A DNA stretch of 62,669 nucleotides from a virus (IMGVR_UViG_3300023184_000123:1-62669), one strand, 5' to 3'; shown: positions 17,382 to 27,789, counted from the stretch's first letter. The notes: generated by a model from the letters alone, not told the origin. Numbers and translations: made by a program.

Positions 17382-18036
17382 GATTAGTTAAAATGCGTTC
17401 TCGATGCCACTCGTCAGCCATGGGCCCAACAGAACTTTTATCAAAGCACGGCGTACCTAATGTGTAGTGCAATAATTTGGCATCAGTGTTTATTCCATAT
17501 TCGTCTGGCAACCAATTCCATTCAATGGGCAAACTGCCAATGTCGTTGTCATCCAACCAACAAAACCTGTGTATGTATTTGCCACTGGTATTTTTTATAT
17601 AAGTTTGAGTTAAGGTTAAATTTTTAGGATGACTACAATTCCAAAGTATTACACTACTCCAATTTTTACGTGGATAATCTAAATTTTTAGATCCTGTGTA
17701 TTTGGTGGGAGACTTGGTTTTATAGTCATGTTTGACTACCATAACAGCTTTACGATCATCTCTTAAACTCCATAACTTACTGATATCGTCTTTTAAGATC
17801 ATGTCGCCGTCGATATAGATTGCCCAACCTTGATTGTTGGCCAATCGGGGAACTAAAAATCTAGTGTACGTAAATGTATTACTGCCATCCAAATGATTTT
17901 CGCTGTAGCCGTTTAATAGATTCAAAGCTAATGGTGTTATAGCCACAGGTTCAGAACTATGTCTAATAATACTGTTTACACAAGTATGGTAAGCTATTGC
18001 TTCCTTTGTATCGTAACCTATAAAAATTGGTATCAT
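17365..18036 (-). CDS. GT8-like glycosyltransferase (DxD motif)
   Basis: From ATG 18036 the 223-residue protein begins IPIFIGYDTKEAIAY. It contains WAIYIDGDMIL, the metal-binding DxD of GT-A enzymes, and a late LLHYTLGTPCF resembling the HxxG of family 8. These features suit a nucleotide-sugar-dependent transferase. The start lies four bases after TATAAATA and lacks a ribosome-binding site. An upstream in-frame extension to 18108 is unlikely. Confidence 0.75.
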   Translation of the reverse strand: MIPIFIGYDTKEAIAYHTCVNSIIRHSSEPVAITPLALNLLNGYSENHLDGSNTFTYTRFLVPRLANNQGWAIYIDGDMILKDDISKLWSLRDDRKAVMVVKHDYKTKSPTKYTGSKNLDYPRKNWSSVILWNCSHPKNLTLTQTYIKNTSGKYIHRFCWLDDNDIGSLPIEWNWLPDEYGINTDAKLLHYTLGTPCFDKSSVGPMADEWHRERILTNHATQI

Positions 18037-18040
18037 GAAA

Positions 18041-18048
18041 TATTTATA
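18041..18048 (-). promoter_or_regulatory. Late-type TATAAATA box, four bases before ATG
   Basis: TATAAATA then TTTC then ATG on the minus strand. With a T4-like late start about six bases downstream, the mRNA would begin at or next to the ATG (leaderless). Confidence 0.6.
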
Positions 18049-18087
18049 TACTACTATTACTTGGTTAAATACAATCTGACTAAAAAT

Positions 18088-18705
18088 ATGAAAATAGATA
18101 CCGAACACTTACACTACTGGATGCAGGCTATTCGTCAAAGCGAATCTCCTATGCGAACTATGGATGCGTTTTGGAGCGGACAACTTAAAAGCAAAGAATG
18201 GTTAATCGATGCACTAGAACTAGCAGTACATCCAAAAGTTGATTGTACGCTGCCCAAGCCGTTTTCTATTGATATACACGGCGGTTGGGTAGGCGTATTA
18301 GCCAGTATGTTATTTCAAAGCAGAATTCCTGTTGCCAACATTCGTAGTATTGATATTGATCTTTGTTGTGAGTCTGTTGCCACTATGATGAATAAAGGCG
18401 AAGAAATAGAAGGTAGGTTTTGTGCTGTAACATCTGATATGTGTACTATTCAAAGTAATGCAGATATTATTATCAATACTAGTTGCGAACATATTACACA
18501 AGAGAAATACAATGTATGGTTAAGCGGGATGCCAAACAATAGTTTATTTGTGTTACAAAGTAATAACTATAATATTCCCGAACATGTTCGTACAGCATCT
18601 AGTCTAGAAGAATTTAAAAATCAATGCGGGATTAATGTCAAGTGGGCAGGCGAATTGAAATTATCGCTGTATACTAGATATATGGTAATAGGTAATAACA
18701 GGTAA
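18088..18705 (+). CDS. SAM-dependent methyltransferase-like protein
   Basis: The 205-residue protein has a Rossmann-like pattern: IDIHGGWVGVLASMLF, then IRSIDIDLCCESVA (acidic residue for ribose binding), then ADIIINTSCEHI. The glycine loop is not canonical GxGxG. It overlaps the next radical SAM gene by one base (TAATG), starting a plus-strand operon to 24784. The methyl acceptor is unknown. Confidence 0.6.
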   Translation: MKIDTEHLHYWMQAIRQSESPMRTMDAFWSGQLKSKEWLIDALELAVHPKVDCTLPKPFSIDIHGGWVGVLASMLFQSRIPVANIRSIDIDLCCESVATMMNKGEEIEGRFCAVTSDMCTIQSNADIIINTSCEHITQEKYNVWLSGMPNNSLFVLQSNNYNIPEHVRTASSLEEFKNQCGINVKWAGELKLSLYTRYMVIGNNR

Positions 18706-19844
18706 TGAATCAAAGTCTTTGCTCACATCCTTGGAAGGCTATGGCTGTACGACCAAATGGCCTAGTTATTCCTTGCTGTAGATTTAATCAACAAGGATTA
18801 GACACTTATATAAATTCTGGTGATAATCTGCGTAATTCTGATATTTGGAAAACAATACGTTTAGATATGTTGCAAGGTAAATTGATTAAAGGTTGCAATA
18901 AGTGTTACGAGGAAGAAAAAATTGGCATAACAAGTTTAAGACAAACTGAATCGATAGATTTTAATCCTATAGATAATCAAGCACTACCTATTGAAAATTT
19001 AGAAATAGCATTTAGTAATTTATGTAATTTATCTTGCGTACATTGTTCAAGTTTTTTTTCAACTAAATGGTATTCGATAGATGTACTAGCAGGGCGTGCA
19101 ACTAAATCTGCTATCTCAACACACTCAACTAGTTTTAAAGATTGGGATTTATCGAAGGTAACTAAGTTAAAAATTATAGGAGGTGAACCTATGATGGAAC
19201 AAGAAAAATTTATTGAACTGATGTCGTGTATAGATTTAAGCAATGTAGTATTAGAAATTAATACCAACGGTACAATACTACCCAACAACACTTTAAAGTC
19301 CTACATTGACAAATGCAAGAGAGTTTATTTTTGTGTGAGCATAGACGGGCTTAAATCAGTTAATGACTGGTATCGTTGGCCCAGCAATTTTGACAACATA
19401 GTTGCTAACATGCAAACATATAACAAATGGTGGGCAGCTGATAAATCTATTGATCCTTTGTTTCACAACATACAATTAATGATTCATCATGTATGTAATA
19501 TGTTTAGTGTAATTGAACTAGAAGAATTTATTGATTATGTAGAATCAAATTTGCCTGATTGGAGAATAAACTGGGATTGGATTTCTCATCCGCAATGGCA
19601 AACTATTGAGTCGTTGCCTGAAGAATACAAACACCAGCTGATTGAAAAATTCAAAATTGCTGCTGTTAAATATAAAGCAAATAAAAAAACTAGAGCCGCC
19701 AATCCTTACTTAGTTGCAATACACTATCTTAAAAATTCTGCACCTGTACAATGGGAACAAGTAAAACAACACATTGAAGATACTGCCAGTGAACGTAAAC
19801 TGGATTTTTTTGCTATGGTTCCTAAATTTAAAAATATTTGGTAA
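18705..19844 (+). CDS. Radical SAM/SPASM-type protein
   Basis: The 379-residue protein has an N-terminal cysteine set (CSHPWKAM, IPCC, GCNKCYEEE), then radical SAM CNLSCVHC and KIIGGEPMMEQ. This order, auxiliary cysteines before the CxxxCxxC cluster, is shared with the proteins at 1, 23399, 25657 and 39778. The downstream SGNH-like gene starts immediately after its stop. Substrate unknown. Confidence 0.9.
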   Translation: MNQSLCSHPWKAMAVRPNGLVIPCCRFNQQGLDTYINSGDNLRNSDIWKTIRLDMLQGKLIKGCNKCYEEEKIGITSLRQTESIDFNPIDNQALPIENLEIAFSNLCNLSCVHCSSFFSTKWYSIDVLAGRATKSAISTHSTSFKDWDLSKVTKLKIIGGEPMMEQEKFIELMSCIDLSNVVLEINTNGTILPNNTLKSYIDKCKRVYFCVSIDGLKSVNDWYRWPSNFDNIVANMQTYNKWWAADKSIDPLFHNIQLMIHHVCNMFSVIELEEFIDYVESNLPDWRINWDWISHPQWQTIESLPEEYKHQLIEKFKIAAVKYKANKKTRAANPYLVAIHYLKNSAPVQWEQVKQHIEDTASERKLDFFAMVPKFKNIW

Positions 19845-20534
19845 ATGAAAAAACTTGCAATATTTGGTGATAGTTATGCACGTAAAGATGCTTCTGACAT
19901 AAATGAAAAATCATGGCCTGAATTTCTAATAGGATACGATATAACTAACTTTGGAGATGCAGGAACTGATTTGTGGTTTAGTTACAATCTTTTTTTAAAA
20001 AATTATCAACAATTTGATAATATCATATTCTTAATAACATCTCCTCACAGACTTACATTGTTTAATCCAAATGTAAAAATATATCCAAATCAGAATTATA
20101 CTACTGCATCTATTAAACTAGAATCTGCCACAGGAGTAGAGAACGAACAATATAAACTTATTGTAGACTACTATAACTTGATACATAATAATGAGAAAGA
20201 AGAAAAATTACATCAACTTATGATAGACAGTGTACAACAACTTCGTACAGATGCAATAGTATATCCATGTTTTGATAATACATGGTCTAATGAAATACCA
20301 TTATATTCTATTACAAAATTTGAAGATAAATTATTAGGGTTAGATAAAGACGCTCGGAATAATTTTTACCGCAAAGGTATCCGAGATAGTAGAGCTTGCC
20401 ATATGACCGAAGCAAATAACAAAATTGTAGCTGAATTATTTCTTTCTAGGTTAAACGGAACAAAGTTGCCGCTAGGACAATTAGTTAATCCTGTTAATGA
20501 TTTAAATTATTATTATCAATCACCATGGCATTAA
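19845..20534 (+). CDS. SGNH-hydrolase-like protein
   Basis: The 229-residue protein begins KKLAIFGDSYARKD, a GDS block, followed by NFGDAGTDLWFSYN (block with Gly/Asn) and FLITSPHR. It is a paralogue of the proteins at 9245 and 20525. It overlaps the next gene by 10 bases. It could remove or transfer acyl groups on a glycan, but a catalytic histidine is not clear. Confidence 0.6.
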   Translation: MKKLAIFGDSYARKDASDINEKSWPEFLIGYDITNFGDAGTDLWFSYNLFLKNYQQFDNIIFLITSPHRLTLFNPNVKIYPNQNYTTASIKLESATGVENEQYKLIVDYYNLIHNNEKEEKLHQLMIDSVQQLRTDAIVYPCFDNTWSNEIPLYSITKFEDKLLGLDKDARNNFYRKGIRDSRACHMTEANNKIVAELFLSRLNGTKLPLGQLVNPVNDLNYYYQSPWH

Positions 20535-21307
20535 CCACTATAGGATTCTTTGGAGATAGCTTTTGTGCATTAGAAAATAATGAGCACAGTACTAAGCACG
20601 ATTACAAAACATATATAGAACAGTTAGTATCTCATTACAATGCTGAGATTTCAAATCTCGGCATGGGCGGGAGTAGTGTTTGGGATTTATATTTCAATCA
20701 ACTTTTGCCGTTAATAAAAAAGAACACAGTGCCTGACATATGTGTATTTGTGTGGACACACTCCGGTAAACTTTTTCATCGAACATCTCGTAGTTTGCAT
20801 GCGTCAGCTGCTCTAAAAGGTTTTAACAAGGAAAAGTTTGATTGGTTTGCTAAAACGTATCCAAATGAAAAATATAATTTTTTTGATAAAGATATATATG
20901 AAGCAGCTAAAGAATATTACTTATATTTGTATGATCAAGAAAAAGAAGATGTAGAACATGTGGCCCAATTACAATACATTGATAATAATGTTTTAAATTT
21001 GCTACCTGCGTCTACTAAAATTGTACACATGTGGGCGTTTGGTTCTAGTAATTTTTCTAAATCTAACGGATGGCATCCGGAAAATATTTCATATCCTCAT
21101 ACGTGGAGGCATGGCGTTGCTATACATCCGTGTTTAATGTCATTATCGATATCTAATTACCCATGGCCTGTTTATCCTATTTCAGATGAACGTCCAAACC
21201 ACCTCGAAGGTGATAAAAATAAGTTGGTATTTGAATCAATAAAGACTGCAATTGATACCAATAAAAGTATTGATATCACTCCTGAAGTCCTTAGGAGATG
21301 GACGTGA
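20525..21307 (+). CDS. SGNH-hydrolase-like protein
   Basis: The 260-residue protein starts with TTIGFFGDSFCALEN and has SNLGMGGSSVWDLYFNQL and VFVWTHSG, close to SGNH blocks I-III. A DERPNHLEGDKN segment near the C-terminus could carry the catalytic Asp/His pair (DxxPNHL). It overlaps both neighbours by 10 bases, indicating coupled translation with the radical SAM genes. Confidence 0.65.
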   Translation: MALTTIGFFGDSFCALENNEHSTKHDYKTYIEQLVSHYNAEISNLGMGGSSVWDLYFNQLLPLIKKNTVPDICVFVWTHSGKLFHRTSRSLHASAALKGFNKEKFDWFAKTYPNEKYNFFDKDIYEAAKEYYLYLYDQEKEDVEHVAQLQYIDNNVLNLLPASTKIVHMWAFGSSNFSKSNGWHPENISYPHTWRHGVAIHPCLMSLSISNYPWPVYPISDERPNHLEGDKNKLVFESIKTAIDTNKSIDITPEVLRRWT

Positions 21308-22296
21308 GTATTGTTAAAGTTGAACAACAAAGTTCACCTAACAAATTATTGATTAATTATGCAATACATAACGTATGTAACTACAAATGTTGGTATTGTT
21401 TTCCAGGTTCTAATACCGGAGAACACAGATGGCCAGATCTTGATGTAGTTGCCAACAACTTTATTCAACTTTTAAAGTATTATAAAACACACCTTAATAA
21501 AAGTCAATTTGAATTAAATTTGTTGGGTGGTGAACCCACCATGTGGCCAGAGTTGGGCAATTTCATAAAAATTTTAAAATTAGAATTTGGAAAAGATATA
21601 CAGATCAGAATAACCACAAATGCATCTCGTACTATTCGATGGTGGTCTGAACACAGCCGATATTTTGATAAAGTACTTATCAGTTGTCATCCCAATGAAG
21701 CTGATGAAAATCATATAATAGCAGTAGCCGATTTGTTATATATTGCACCTGTGTATGTTGATGTAATAGTACTAATGGATCCTACTGTTTGGGATAGGGC
21801 TATCGATATAGTACAGAATTTGAAAAAAAGTAAAAAAACCTGGAGTATACAAACGTCTCAAGTTATACACAATAGTATAAAATATAACGCAGAGCAAACA
21901 ACATATCTTGAATCGTATGTAAAACGTAGACCTAATCTATTTTGGTATTGGAGTACATCAAAAAATTTTAATTACAAAAATAAATTACATTTTGATAACG
22001 GTGAAGTTATTGGTATCAAAAAAAATTATTTGCTTTTTAATAATTTAAATCACTTTAAAGGCTGGGAGTGCAATATAGGTGTAGACAATATATTAATTAA
22101 TTTTGATGGCCGACTTTCAGCTAATTGCGGAGAAAATTTATATAAACTTCCAATTAGTTATAATTTATATGATAAGAATTTTGTAAATATGTTTCATCCT
22201 AAGTTAGTTCCGACTATTTGTACCAAAGAAGGGTGTTACTGTGAACACGAAATTAACACAACAAAACAAGTTATTCCAATCAAATTAATAGGTTAA
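21298..22296 (+). CDS. Radical SAM protein
   Basis: The 332-residue protein has CNYKCWYC, LLGGEPTMW and a C-terminal cysteine set (CNIGVDN, NCGEN, CTKEGCYC), the same plan as the proteins at 15785 and 24747. The GEP segment binds SAM. Substrate unknown. It is part of the plus-strand operon with the SGNH-like proteins. Confidence 0.9.
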   Translation: MDVSIVKVEQQSSPNKLLINYAIHNVCNYKCWYCFPGSNTGEHRWPDLDVVANNFIQLLKYYKTHLNKSQFELNLLGGEPTMWPELGNFIKILKLEFGKDIQIRITTNASRTIRWWSEHSRYFDKVLISCHPNEADENHIIAVADLLYIAPVYVDVIVLMDPTVWDRAIDIVQNLKKSKKTWSIQTSQVIHNSIKYNAEQTTYLESYVKRRPNLFWYWSTSKNFNYKNKLHFDNGEVIGIKKNYLLFNNLNHFKGWECNIGVDNILINFDGRLSANCGENLYKLPISYNLYDKNFVNMFHPKLVPTICTKEGCYCEHEINTTKQVIPIKLIG

Positions 22297-22301
22297 ACAT
22301 T

Positions 22302-23402
22302 ATGTTTAAATTTAAAGATCTCAAACAAATACATCTTGAAATAACTAACAATTGCCAAGCTAGTTGTCCCATGTGTAGTCGCAACATAAGCGGCGGATTA
22401 GAAAATCCTCTGATTAAAATACAAAATTGGTCACTAGAAGATTTTAAAATTATAATGAATCAAGAAGTACTTGATCAACTTGACGGATTTTACTTTTGTG
22501 GTAACTTTGGAGATCCAATATTAAATAATGATTTAATTGATATGTGCCGTCTTGCAAGGGAAATTGCACATCCTGAGACTCATGTTTCAATACACACAAA
22601 TGGCGGAGCAAGATCCACATCTTGGTGGCGAGAGTTGGCCCATTCTTTGCCTAAAAACCATCGAGTTGTTTTTGCTTTAGATGGCCTAGCAGATACTCAT
22701 AGCCTATATAGAATTGGTACAGATTTTAATAACATAATTAAAAATGCATCGGCATTTATTGAGGAAGGTGGCATAGCCGAGTGGGCATTTATAAAATTTA
22801 AACATAACGAACATCAAGTTGATGCATGTAGAACACTTTCAAAAACACTTGGATTTTCCAGTTTCACGGTTAAGAATAGTATTAGATTTGTAGGACAAGC
22901 AAGAACTAAAGTTCTTGATAAAAATAGCAATATCACACACTATTTAGAACCAGCTTCAGATACCACTATAAAATTTATAGATAGGAAAATAATAGATTCT
23001 TTTAAAGATCTAGTGTCCACTGCCAAAATTGACTGCAAAGTTTTAAAGAGCAAAGAAGTCTATATCGATGCATATAAGAATTTATATCCATGTTGTCACA
23101 CAGCCAGTGTACCTTATATGAGAGAGCAGACAAACTTCCATGAATGGGGAGAAAATGTACACAGTATAGTACAAACCATGTTGCTACAACATCATGACAT
23201 GATTAACTATCTTGGTAATATGGATACTACCAAACGTTCTGTGAGAGAAATAATAGATTCTCCTGAGTATCAAACAGTATGGCGAGAATATTGGACAACA
23301 AAAAAGTTGTTCATGTGTGTTAGAACCTGTGGTGTTGGGCCGGGAATGGATTTTTCTAAACCAAAAGATCAATTTATTGAAACTACGAATACTTACCAAT
23401 GA
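22302..23402 (+). CDS. Radical SAM/SPASM protein
   Basis: The 366-residue protein has CQASCPMC, the GNFGDPILN region in place of GGEP, and SIHTNGG. A SPASM-like C-terminus follows (YIDAYKNLYPCCHT and late CVRTCGVGPG). This order resembles classical SPASM enzymes that modify peptides or proteins. It overlaps the next gene by 4 bases. Confidence 0.9.
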   Translation: MFKFKDLKQIHLEITNNCQASCPMCSRNISGGLENPLIKIQNWSLEDFKIIMNQEVLDQLDGFYFCGNFGDPILNNDLIDMCRLAREIAHPETHVSIHTNGGARSTSWWRELAHSLPKNHRVVFALDGLADTHSLYRIGTDFNNIIKNASAFIEEGGIAEWAFIKFKHNEHQVDACRTLSKTLGFSSFTVKNSIRFVGQARTKVLDKNSNITHYLEPASDTTIKFIDRKIIDSFKDLVSTAKIDCKVLKSKEVYIDAYKNLYPCCHTASVPYMREQTNFHEWGENVHSIVQTMLLQHHDMINYLGNMDTTKRSVREIIDSPEYQTVWREYWTTKKLFMCVRTCGVGPGMDFSKPKDQFIETTNTYQ

Positions 23403-24784
23403 CTGATAAAATTAAAAGTTACATCAAACTGATAGAAGAAAAAACAGGTAGCCCCACTTTTTGTGCATTACCGTGGATACATTTAGCTACTCGTCCAAAC
23501 GGTGATGCCAGACTGTGTTGTGTCACCAATGCAAGCGGAGCAGCAACGGGTGACCATACTGTGGGATTAGTTAAAAAAGAAAACGGAGTGCCTGCTAATT
23601 TTGGCCGTGAAACTCCATTAGAAGCATTTAACAATCAATACATGCGTAGTGTAAGATTAACCATGTTGGAAGGCAAAATACCTGCAAGTTGCACTAAATG
23701 TTTTGAAGAAGAATCGAACGGAGTTGTAAGCAAACGCCTATGGGAAATGTATGAGTGGAATCGTGATGGTCTTGATTTCAAAAAACTCATCAGCGACACT
23801 GATGCTGCTGGTGCTGTTCCTCCAATCATTAGGTATTTGGATCTCAGACTAGGACATACTTGTAATCTTAAATGTGTTATGTGCAGCCCCCATGACAGCA
23901 GTCGTTGGTTACAAGATTACGATAAGTTGATTAAAAAAACTAAAAGTGTTCAAGTTCTAAAACAAGTAGGGTTTAACAAAGATACATTCAATAACACATG
24001 GTATGAAAAACCTGAGTTTTGGGATGATGTGTTTGAACAGATTCCTAACATAACACAATTGTATTTTGCAGGCGGCGAGCCTTTAATGATTAAAGAACAT
24101 AGAAGATTTTTAGACGAAATTATTAAACGTGGGTACGCTAAGAATATCAGCTTGCGATATAACAGCAACGGGCTGTTTGTCAACAAAGACATCATCGATG
24201 TCTGGAGTCAATTTAAGCAAGTTCGATACGCATTTAGTATCGATGCTGCTACAGAGCGTAACAATTACATACGATATCCTGCCGACTGGGATGCTATTGA
24301 ACGTAGTTTATGGCTAATGGACAATGCACCTGAAAATGTTCACTGTGCCATTGCTTGTGCGGTGCAGGTATTCAATATAAAACATATTATTGATTTCGCC
24401 AAATGGAAATTAAATATGGGTTTTAAAAAAATTAATAAGTTTAGTTTGGACGAATATGAAACAGGCGGCGGAATAATTAATCTTCATCTGTTGTATATTC
24501 CAACTTTTTTAAGTGCTAGGATATTACCGCAAAAAGACAAAGAAGAGATTGCACACGCATTTGCTGATTTTAAACAATGGTTGTGGGACAATTATAGGCA
24601 AGATGATAATTTTTGGAAGGACAATCCGTATGGATGGAAACGTTGGGAAGGTATCCTTAAATTTGTTATGGCCAACGACCAATCGCATTTATTACCAGAT
24701 TTTAAAGAATATGTTACACACTTAGATTCCATCCGTAATTTAAATGCTAAGTTGGTATTTCCTGAATTGTCGCATATTTTGTAA
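23399..24784 (+). CDS. Radical SAM/SPASM-type protein
   Basis: The 461-residue protein begins with FCALPWIHLATRPNGDARLCC and SCTKCFEEE, followed by the radical SAM cluster CNLKCVMC and YFAGGEPLM. It is the largest of the N-terminal-cysteine subfamily in this window. Its 3' end overlaps the convergent gene at 24747 by 38 bases. Confidence 0.9.
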   Translation: MTDKIKSYIKLIEEKTGSPTFCALPWIHLATRPNGDARLCCVTNASGAATGDHTVGLVKKENGVPANFGRETPLEAFNNQYMRSVRLTMLEGKIPASCTKCFEEESNGVVSKRLWEMYEWNRDGLDFKKLISDTDAAGAVPPIIRYLDLRLGHTCNLKCVMCSPHDSSRWLQDYDKLIKKTKSVQVLKQVGFNKDTFNNTWYEKPEFWDDVFEQIPNITQLYFAGGEPLMIKEHRRFLDEIIKRGYAKNISLRYNSNGLFVNKDIIDVWSQFKQVRYAFSIDAATERNNYIRYPADWDAIERSLWLMDNAPENVHCAIACAVQVFNIKHIIDFAKWKLNMGFKKINKFSLDEYETGGGIINLHLLYIPTFLSARILPQKDKEEIAHAFADFKQWLWDNYRQDDNFWKDNPYGWKRWEGILKFVMANDQSHLLPDFKEYVTHLDSIRNLNAKLVFPELSHIL

Positions 24785-25664
24785 GTGGTATATCAGCGGC
24801 ACAGGTACAGAAATTACGATCACACGTAATTGGCTCAGTTGGAACACTGAACGTGCTGTTGTATATATTGCCAAGACTTCCGCCCACACGGCAAGTGGCT
24901 CTGTGTACGTCACCGTCCCAATTTATCATTAGACTTTCTATTCCTGCATTACAGGTCCAGCCGTTATATTGATTTAGTTTTAGTTTAATTACATCATTGG
25001 CATGACGTTGTTCCATGGCCTTGTCTTTATAAAATATAATAGTATTAGGTTGCACAGTGGCCTCTTGACTCTTGAGCCATTCTAAATCAAAAGGATTATA
25101 ACGCATGTCATCAAACAAATCATGATCACCTTGTGTCCATCGTATACGCCTTAGGGTACTGGGTATTTGAGATTGCAACATCATAGCACGAACTTGTACT
25201 GCTTCATTCATGCGGTCATGATGGCACATGATCTGTGCTATGACTTTGATACTGCTCATATCTGCTATTTTCTGTACAGTGTTTACTGCACGTAACCACT
25301 CATACTCAAAGTGTATGCTAAACACATACTGATCCACTGGTAAGCTAGCATAAAATTCGTAGGGTATGGTTCCGTTGGTTGTTACACTGATCCACTGTAT
25401 ATTTTTATGTCGTGCATATTTTACTAGTTCGTCAAACTTGGGATGCACACAGGGCTCGCCTCCTGTGAAACTAAGCCGTATGGGTTTGCCCAATGATGCA
25501 AGTTGATCCACAACAGCTTTGAGTATTTCTATATCAGTATGCGGGCTGGTGTTATCGTGTATCTCACTTGGGCAATAGCTGCAATCGTAGTTACATCGTT
25601 TGCCGAGATTCCATTCAATCTTGATAGCATTAGCATGGTCCCAACGATTAGCTACTTTATACAT
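24747..25664 (-). CDS. Radical SAM protein
   Basis: From ATG 25664 the 305-residue protein has CNYDCSYC, SFTGGEPCVHP and a C-terminal CNAGIES/CRVGGS/CDRNFCTC cysteine set. The ATG overlaps the stop of the upstream radical SAM gene by 8 bases, which supports this start over the longer frame to 25715. Confidence 0.9.
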   Translation of the reverse strand: MYKVANRWDHANAIKIEWNLGKRCNYDCSYCPSEIHDNTSPHTDIEILKAVVDQLASLGKPIRLSFTGGEPCVHPKFDELVKYARHKNIQWISVTTNGTIPYEFYASLPVDQYVFSIHFEYEWLRAVNTVQKIADMSSIKVIAQIMCHHDRMNEAVQVRAMMLQSQIPSTLRRIRWTQGDHDLFDDMRYNPFDLEWLKSQEATVQPNTIIFYKDKAMEQRHANDVIKLKLNQYNGWTCNAGIESLMINWDGDVHRATCRVGGSLGNIYNSTFSVPTEPITCDRNFCTCAADIPLTKYATIQEIPT

Positions 25665-26928
25665 AGTCTTTGAACTCTGGAGTAACATCAAAGAAACTTT
25701 GATTCCTTGTAACATCTAATCTGCGATTAAATTCTACACAATCATTCCACAAATGTGTCAAATCTTTTGCCAGTAAAAAGTTAATGATGCCGTCAATTTG
25801 TTTATAAGTTAGTTCTTTTAACATTGGGTGCTGTTTTACTAGATTAAACTCAGGTACACGTTCTCTTACAGCCTTTAATTTTGTAATTGCTTCTGCTTTA
25901 AGTTCACTGGGTAACACTTGTGCAGATAATACGTTTGGGTATTGTACCATATTAGTGTAAAATACAATACCTAACTTATCTAAGAAATGTTCAATCATCT
26001 TATCTAAGGTTAAAACATTACTAACTTGTACAGCAACCGCACCAACTATTCGATTGATATTGGGGATTGTTTGTATATCCCTAATGTTTTTTTCAACGAC
26101 AGAAAAATCCCCGTTGCCGCGAATATAATCGTAAACATTATAAATGCCGTCAATGCTGACGTTAACGGCAACTGATCTAAAATGAGGCCAATATTCATGT
26201 ATAGTTCTTCCTTTACTAATTCCTAATGTAGTAGCATTAGTAGCATACTTAATTTCAATATTTTTGCCGTAGGGCTTTAACATATCTAATATTCGATAAT
26301 GTTGTGGATCCATTAAAGGTTCGCCGCCTGCAAATTCAACACGACGAAAGTAAGGCAAGTTCTTTTCTAAACTTGTCCACCAATTGGGATTATCTTCAAA
26401 TTTGTCTAACAGCGGTTTACGTTCTAAATTGTGTTTATCAACTAGATCAAAAATAATCTGACCCGATCCTTTATAAAAATCTTTAATCTCTCCCCAGTCG
26501 TTCCAACTAGTGCTATCACCGGGATGACACATACGGCATTTGAGATTGCACAAGTTATTAAGTTTTAATTCCATTGTAGGAATTTCAAACGGCATAGTAA
26601 AATTGCTATCCATTTTGTTTACAGCATCAGGGTATAATGTAATTCTGGCCTCGGGGATTTTTCCAGCAATGTGGCGTTGTCTAAGACTTTCTACTCCTTG
26701 ATCTTCTAATCCAAAACAAGGACTGCATTCAGAAGGCCGATCACCTGTAAGAACTTGTTTTCGGATACGCTTTATAGTTTCTCCGTTCCATATTTCTTCC
26801 AATGTATTCTGTTGTATATCCCCAATCGGATGGCTGCGACAACATACTTGTATAGCACCATCTTCTCTAGTTGCTAGGCCAGTAAACGGATGCATGCAAA
26901 ATGTAGGAGAATTATTGTTCGGCAACAT
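25657..26928 (-). CDS. Radical SAM/SPASM-type protein
   Basis: The 423-residue protein has FCMHPFTGLATREDGAIQVCC, CSPCFGLED, then CNLKCRMC and EFAGGEPLMD. It is the minus-strand counterpart of the protein at 23399. It overlaps the PLP-like gene by 17 bases. The substrate is unknown. Confidence 0.9.
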   Translation of the reverse strand: MLPNNNSPTFCMHPFTGLATREDGAIQVCCRSHPIGDIQQNTLEEIWNGETIKRIRKQVLTGDRPSECSPCFGLEDQGVESLRQRHIAGKIPEARITLYPDAVNKMDSNFTMPFEIPTMELKLNNLCNLKCRMCHPGDSTSWNDWGEIKDFYKGSGQIIFDLVDKHNLERKPLLDKFEDNPNWWTSLEKNLPYFRRVEFAGGEPLMDPQHYRILDMLKPYGKNIEIKYATNATTLGISKGRTIHEYWPHFRSVAVNVSIDGIYNVYDYIRGNGDFSVVEKNIRDIQTIPNINRIVGAVAVQVSNVLTLDKMIEHFLDKLGIVFYTNMVQYPNVLSAQVLPSELKAEAITKLKAVRERVPEFNLVKQHPMLKELTYKQIDGIINFLLAKDLTHLWNDCVEFNRRLDVTRNQSFFDVTPEFKDYV

Positions 26929-27763
26929 AACGGATTAGCGGACTTAGTCCCACTGGTTGGTTGTTGCGTAATGCAAGGTAAATGCTGGCAGTTGGAGTCA
27001 AATTAAAGTCTTTGCATACCTGATTGTAGATATTGCCGTATTTGTTCCACAAATAATCGGGCGGTAATTGACGAATAAAATATAATCCTATCATAGCAGG
27101 TGCCCGCAAATTCATGTTAAAGTCATTCATTATTGTAACACTGTCAGCAGTAGGTTGTCTAGTCCAACGTAGTCCTATCCTATTCCAACCTAGACCTAAG
27201 CCTTTACTTAAACTTATCCCTACACTTTTTATAGAAGGATAACTAAAATTAAATGCAACATCTTTACAGCATGTGATCCATGCACCATCTATATGCACAT
27301 CGATTTTTTTAATAGTTGCTTCATTTAATAATTCCAACATGTCAGCGTGTGGTGCACCAACTTGCGGAAAAGGCATTGCAATAATTAATGGCGTATTTGG
27401 AATTAATGAGCCCACATCCTTAATATAACTTAATTTTAATCGTTCGTGGTATCTATAATCTCCACGTATTGTTTGTACTGGACCTTGCATATACAAGTTA
27501 TCAATAAATTGTGTGCAACCATTAATAATATCTATGCGATTAAAAACTTCAAATCCTATCAAGTCGTTCAATTTACTCCTATGCAACCATGCTGTCATTT
27601 CAGATTTAAAATCAGTGTAGACCTTATTACTAATGTCTTTGTCTAATTTTCCAGAAAGCACTTCCTGCTGTAATTGTTCAATAAACAAATCTGATAAGGG
27701 TTGAGGTCTATCTGTTTCTAGCCACTCGGCACTGTAACTAGTTGCTCGTTTTATTCGTTCCAT
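26912..27763 (-). CDS. PLP-dependent aminotransferase-like protein
   Basis: The 283-residue protein contains VHIDGAWITCC, then VGISLSKGLGLGWNRIGLRW. This resembles the aspartate and the SxSKxxxxxGxRxG lysine motif that bind pyridoxal phosphate in fold-type I aminotransferases. It is about 100 residues shorter than typical members, so it may be reduced. The ATG at 27763 lies four bases after TGTAAATA. Confidence 0.6.
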   Translation of the reverse strand: MERIKRATSYSAEWLETDRPQPLSDLFIEQLQQEVLSGKLDKDISNKVYTDFKSEMTAWLHRSKLNDLIGFEVFNRIDIINGCTQFIDNLYMQGPVQTIRGDYRYHERLKLSYIKDVGSLIPNTPLIIAMPFPQVGAPHADMLELLNEATIKKIDVHIDGAWITCCKDVAFNFSYPSIKSVGISLSKGLGLGWNRIGLRWTRQPTADSVTIMNDFNMNLRAPAMIGLYFIRQLPPDYLWNKYGNIYNQVCKDFNLTPTASIYLALRNNQPVGLSPLIRYVAEQ

Positions 27764-27767
27764 CTTC

Positions 27768-27775
27768 TATTTACA
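27768..27775 (-). promoter_or_regulatory. Late-type TGTAAATA box, four bases before ATG
   Basis: TGTAAATA then GAAG then ATG on the minus strand, before the PLP-like gene. No Shine-Dalgarno sequence fits. Confidence 0.5.
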
Positions 27776-27789
27776 CTATAAAAGTATCA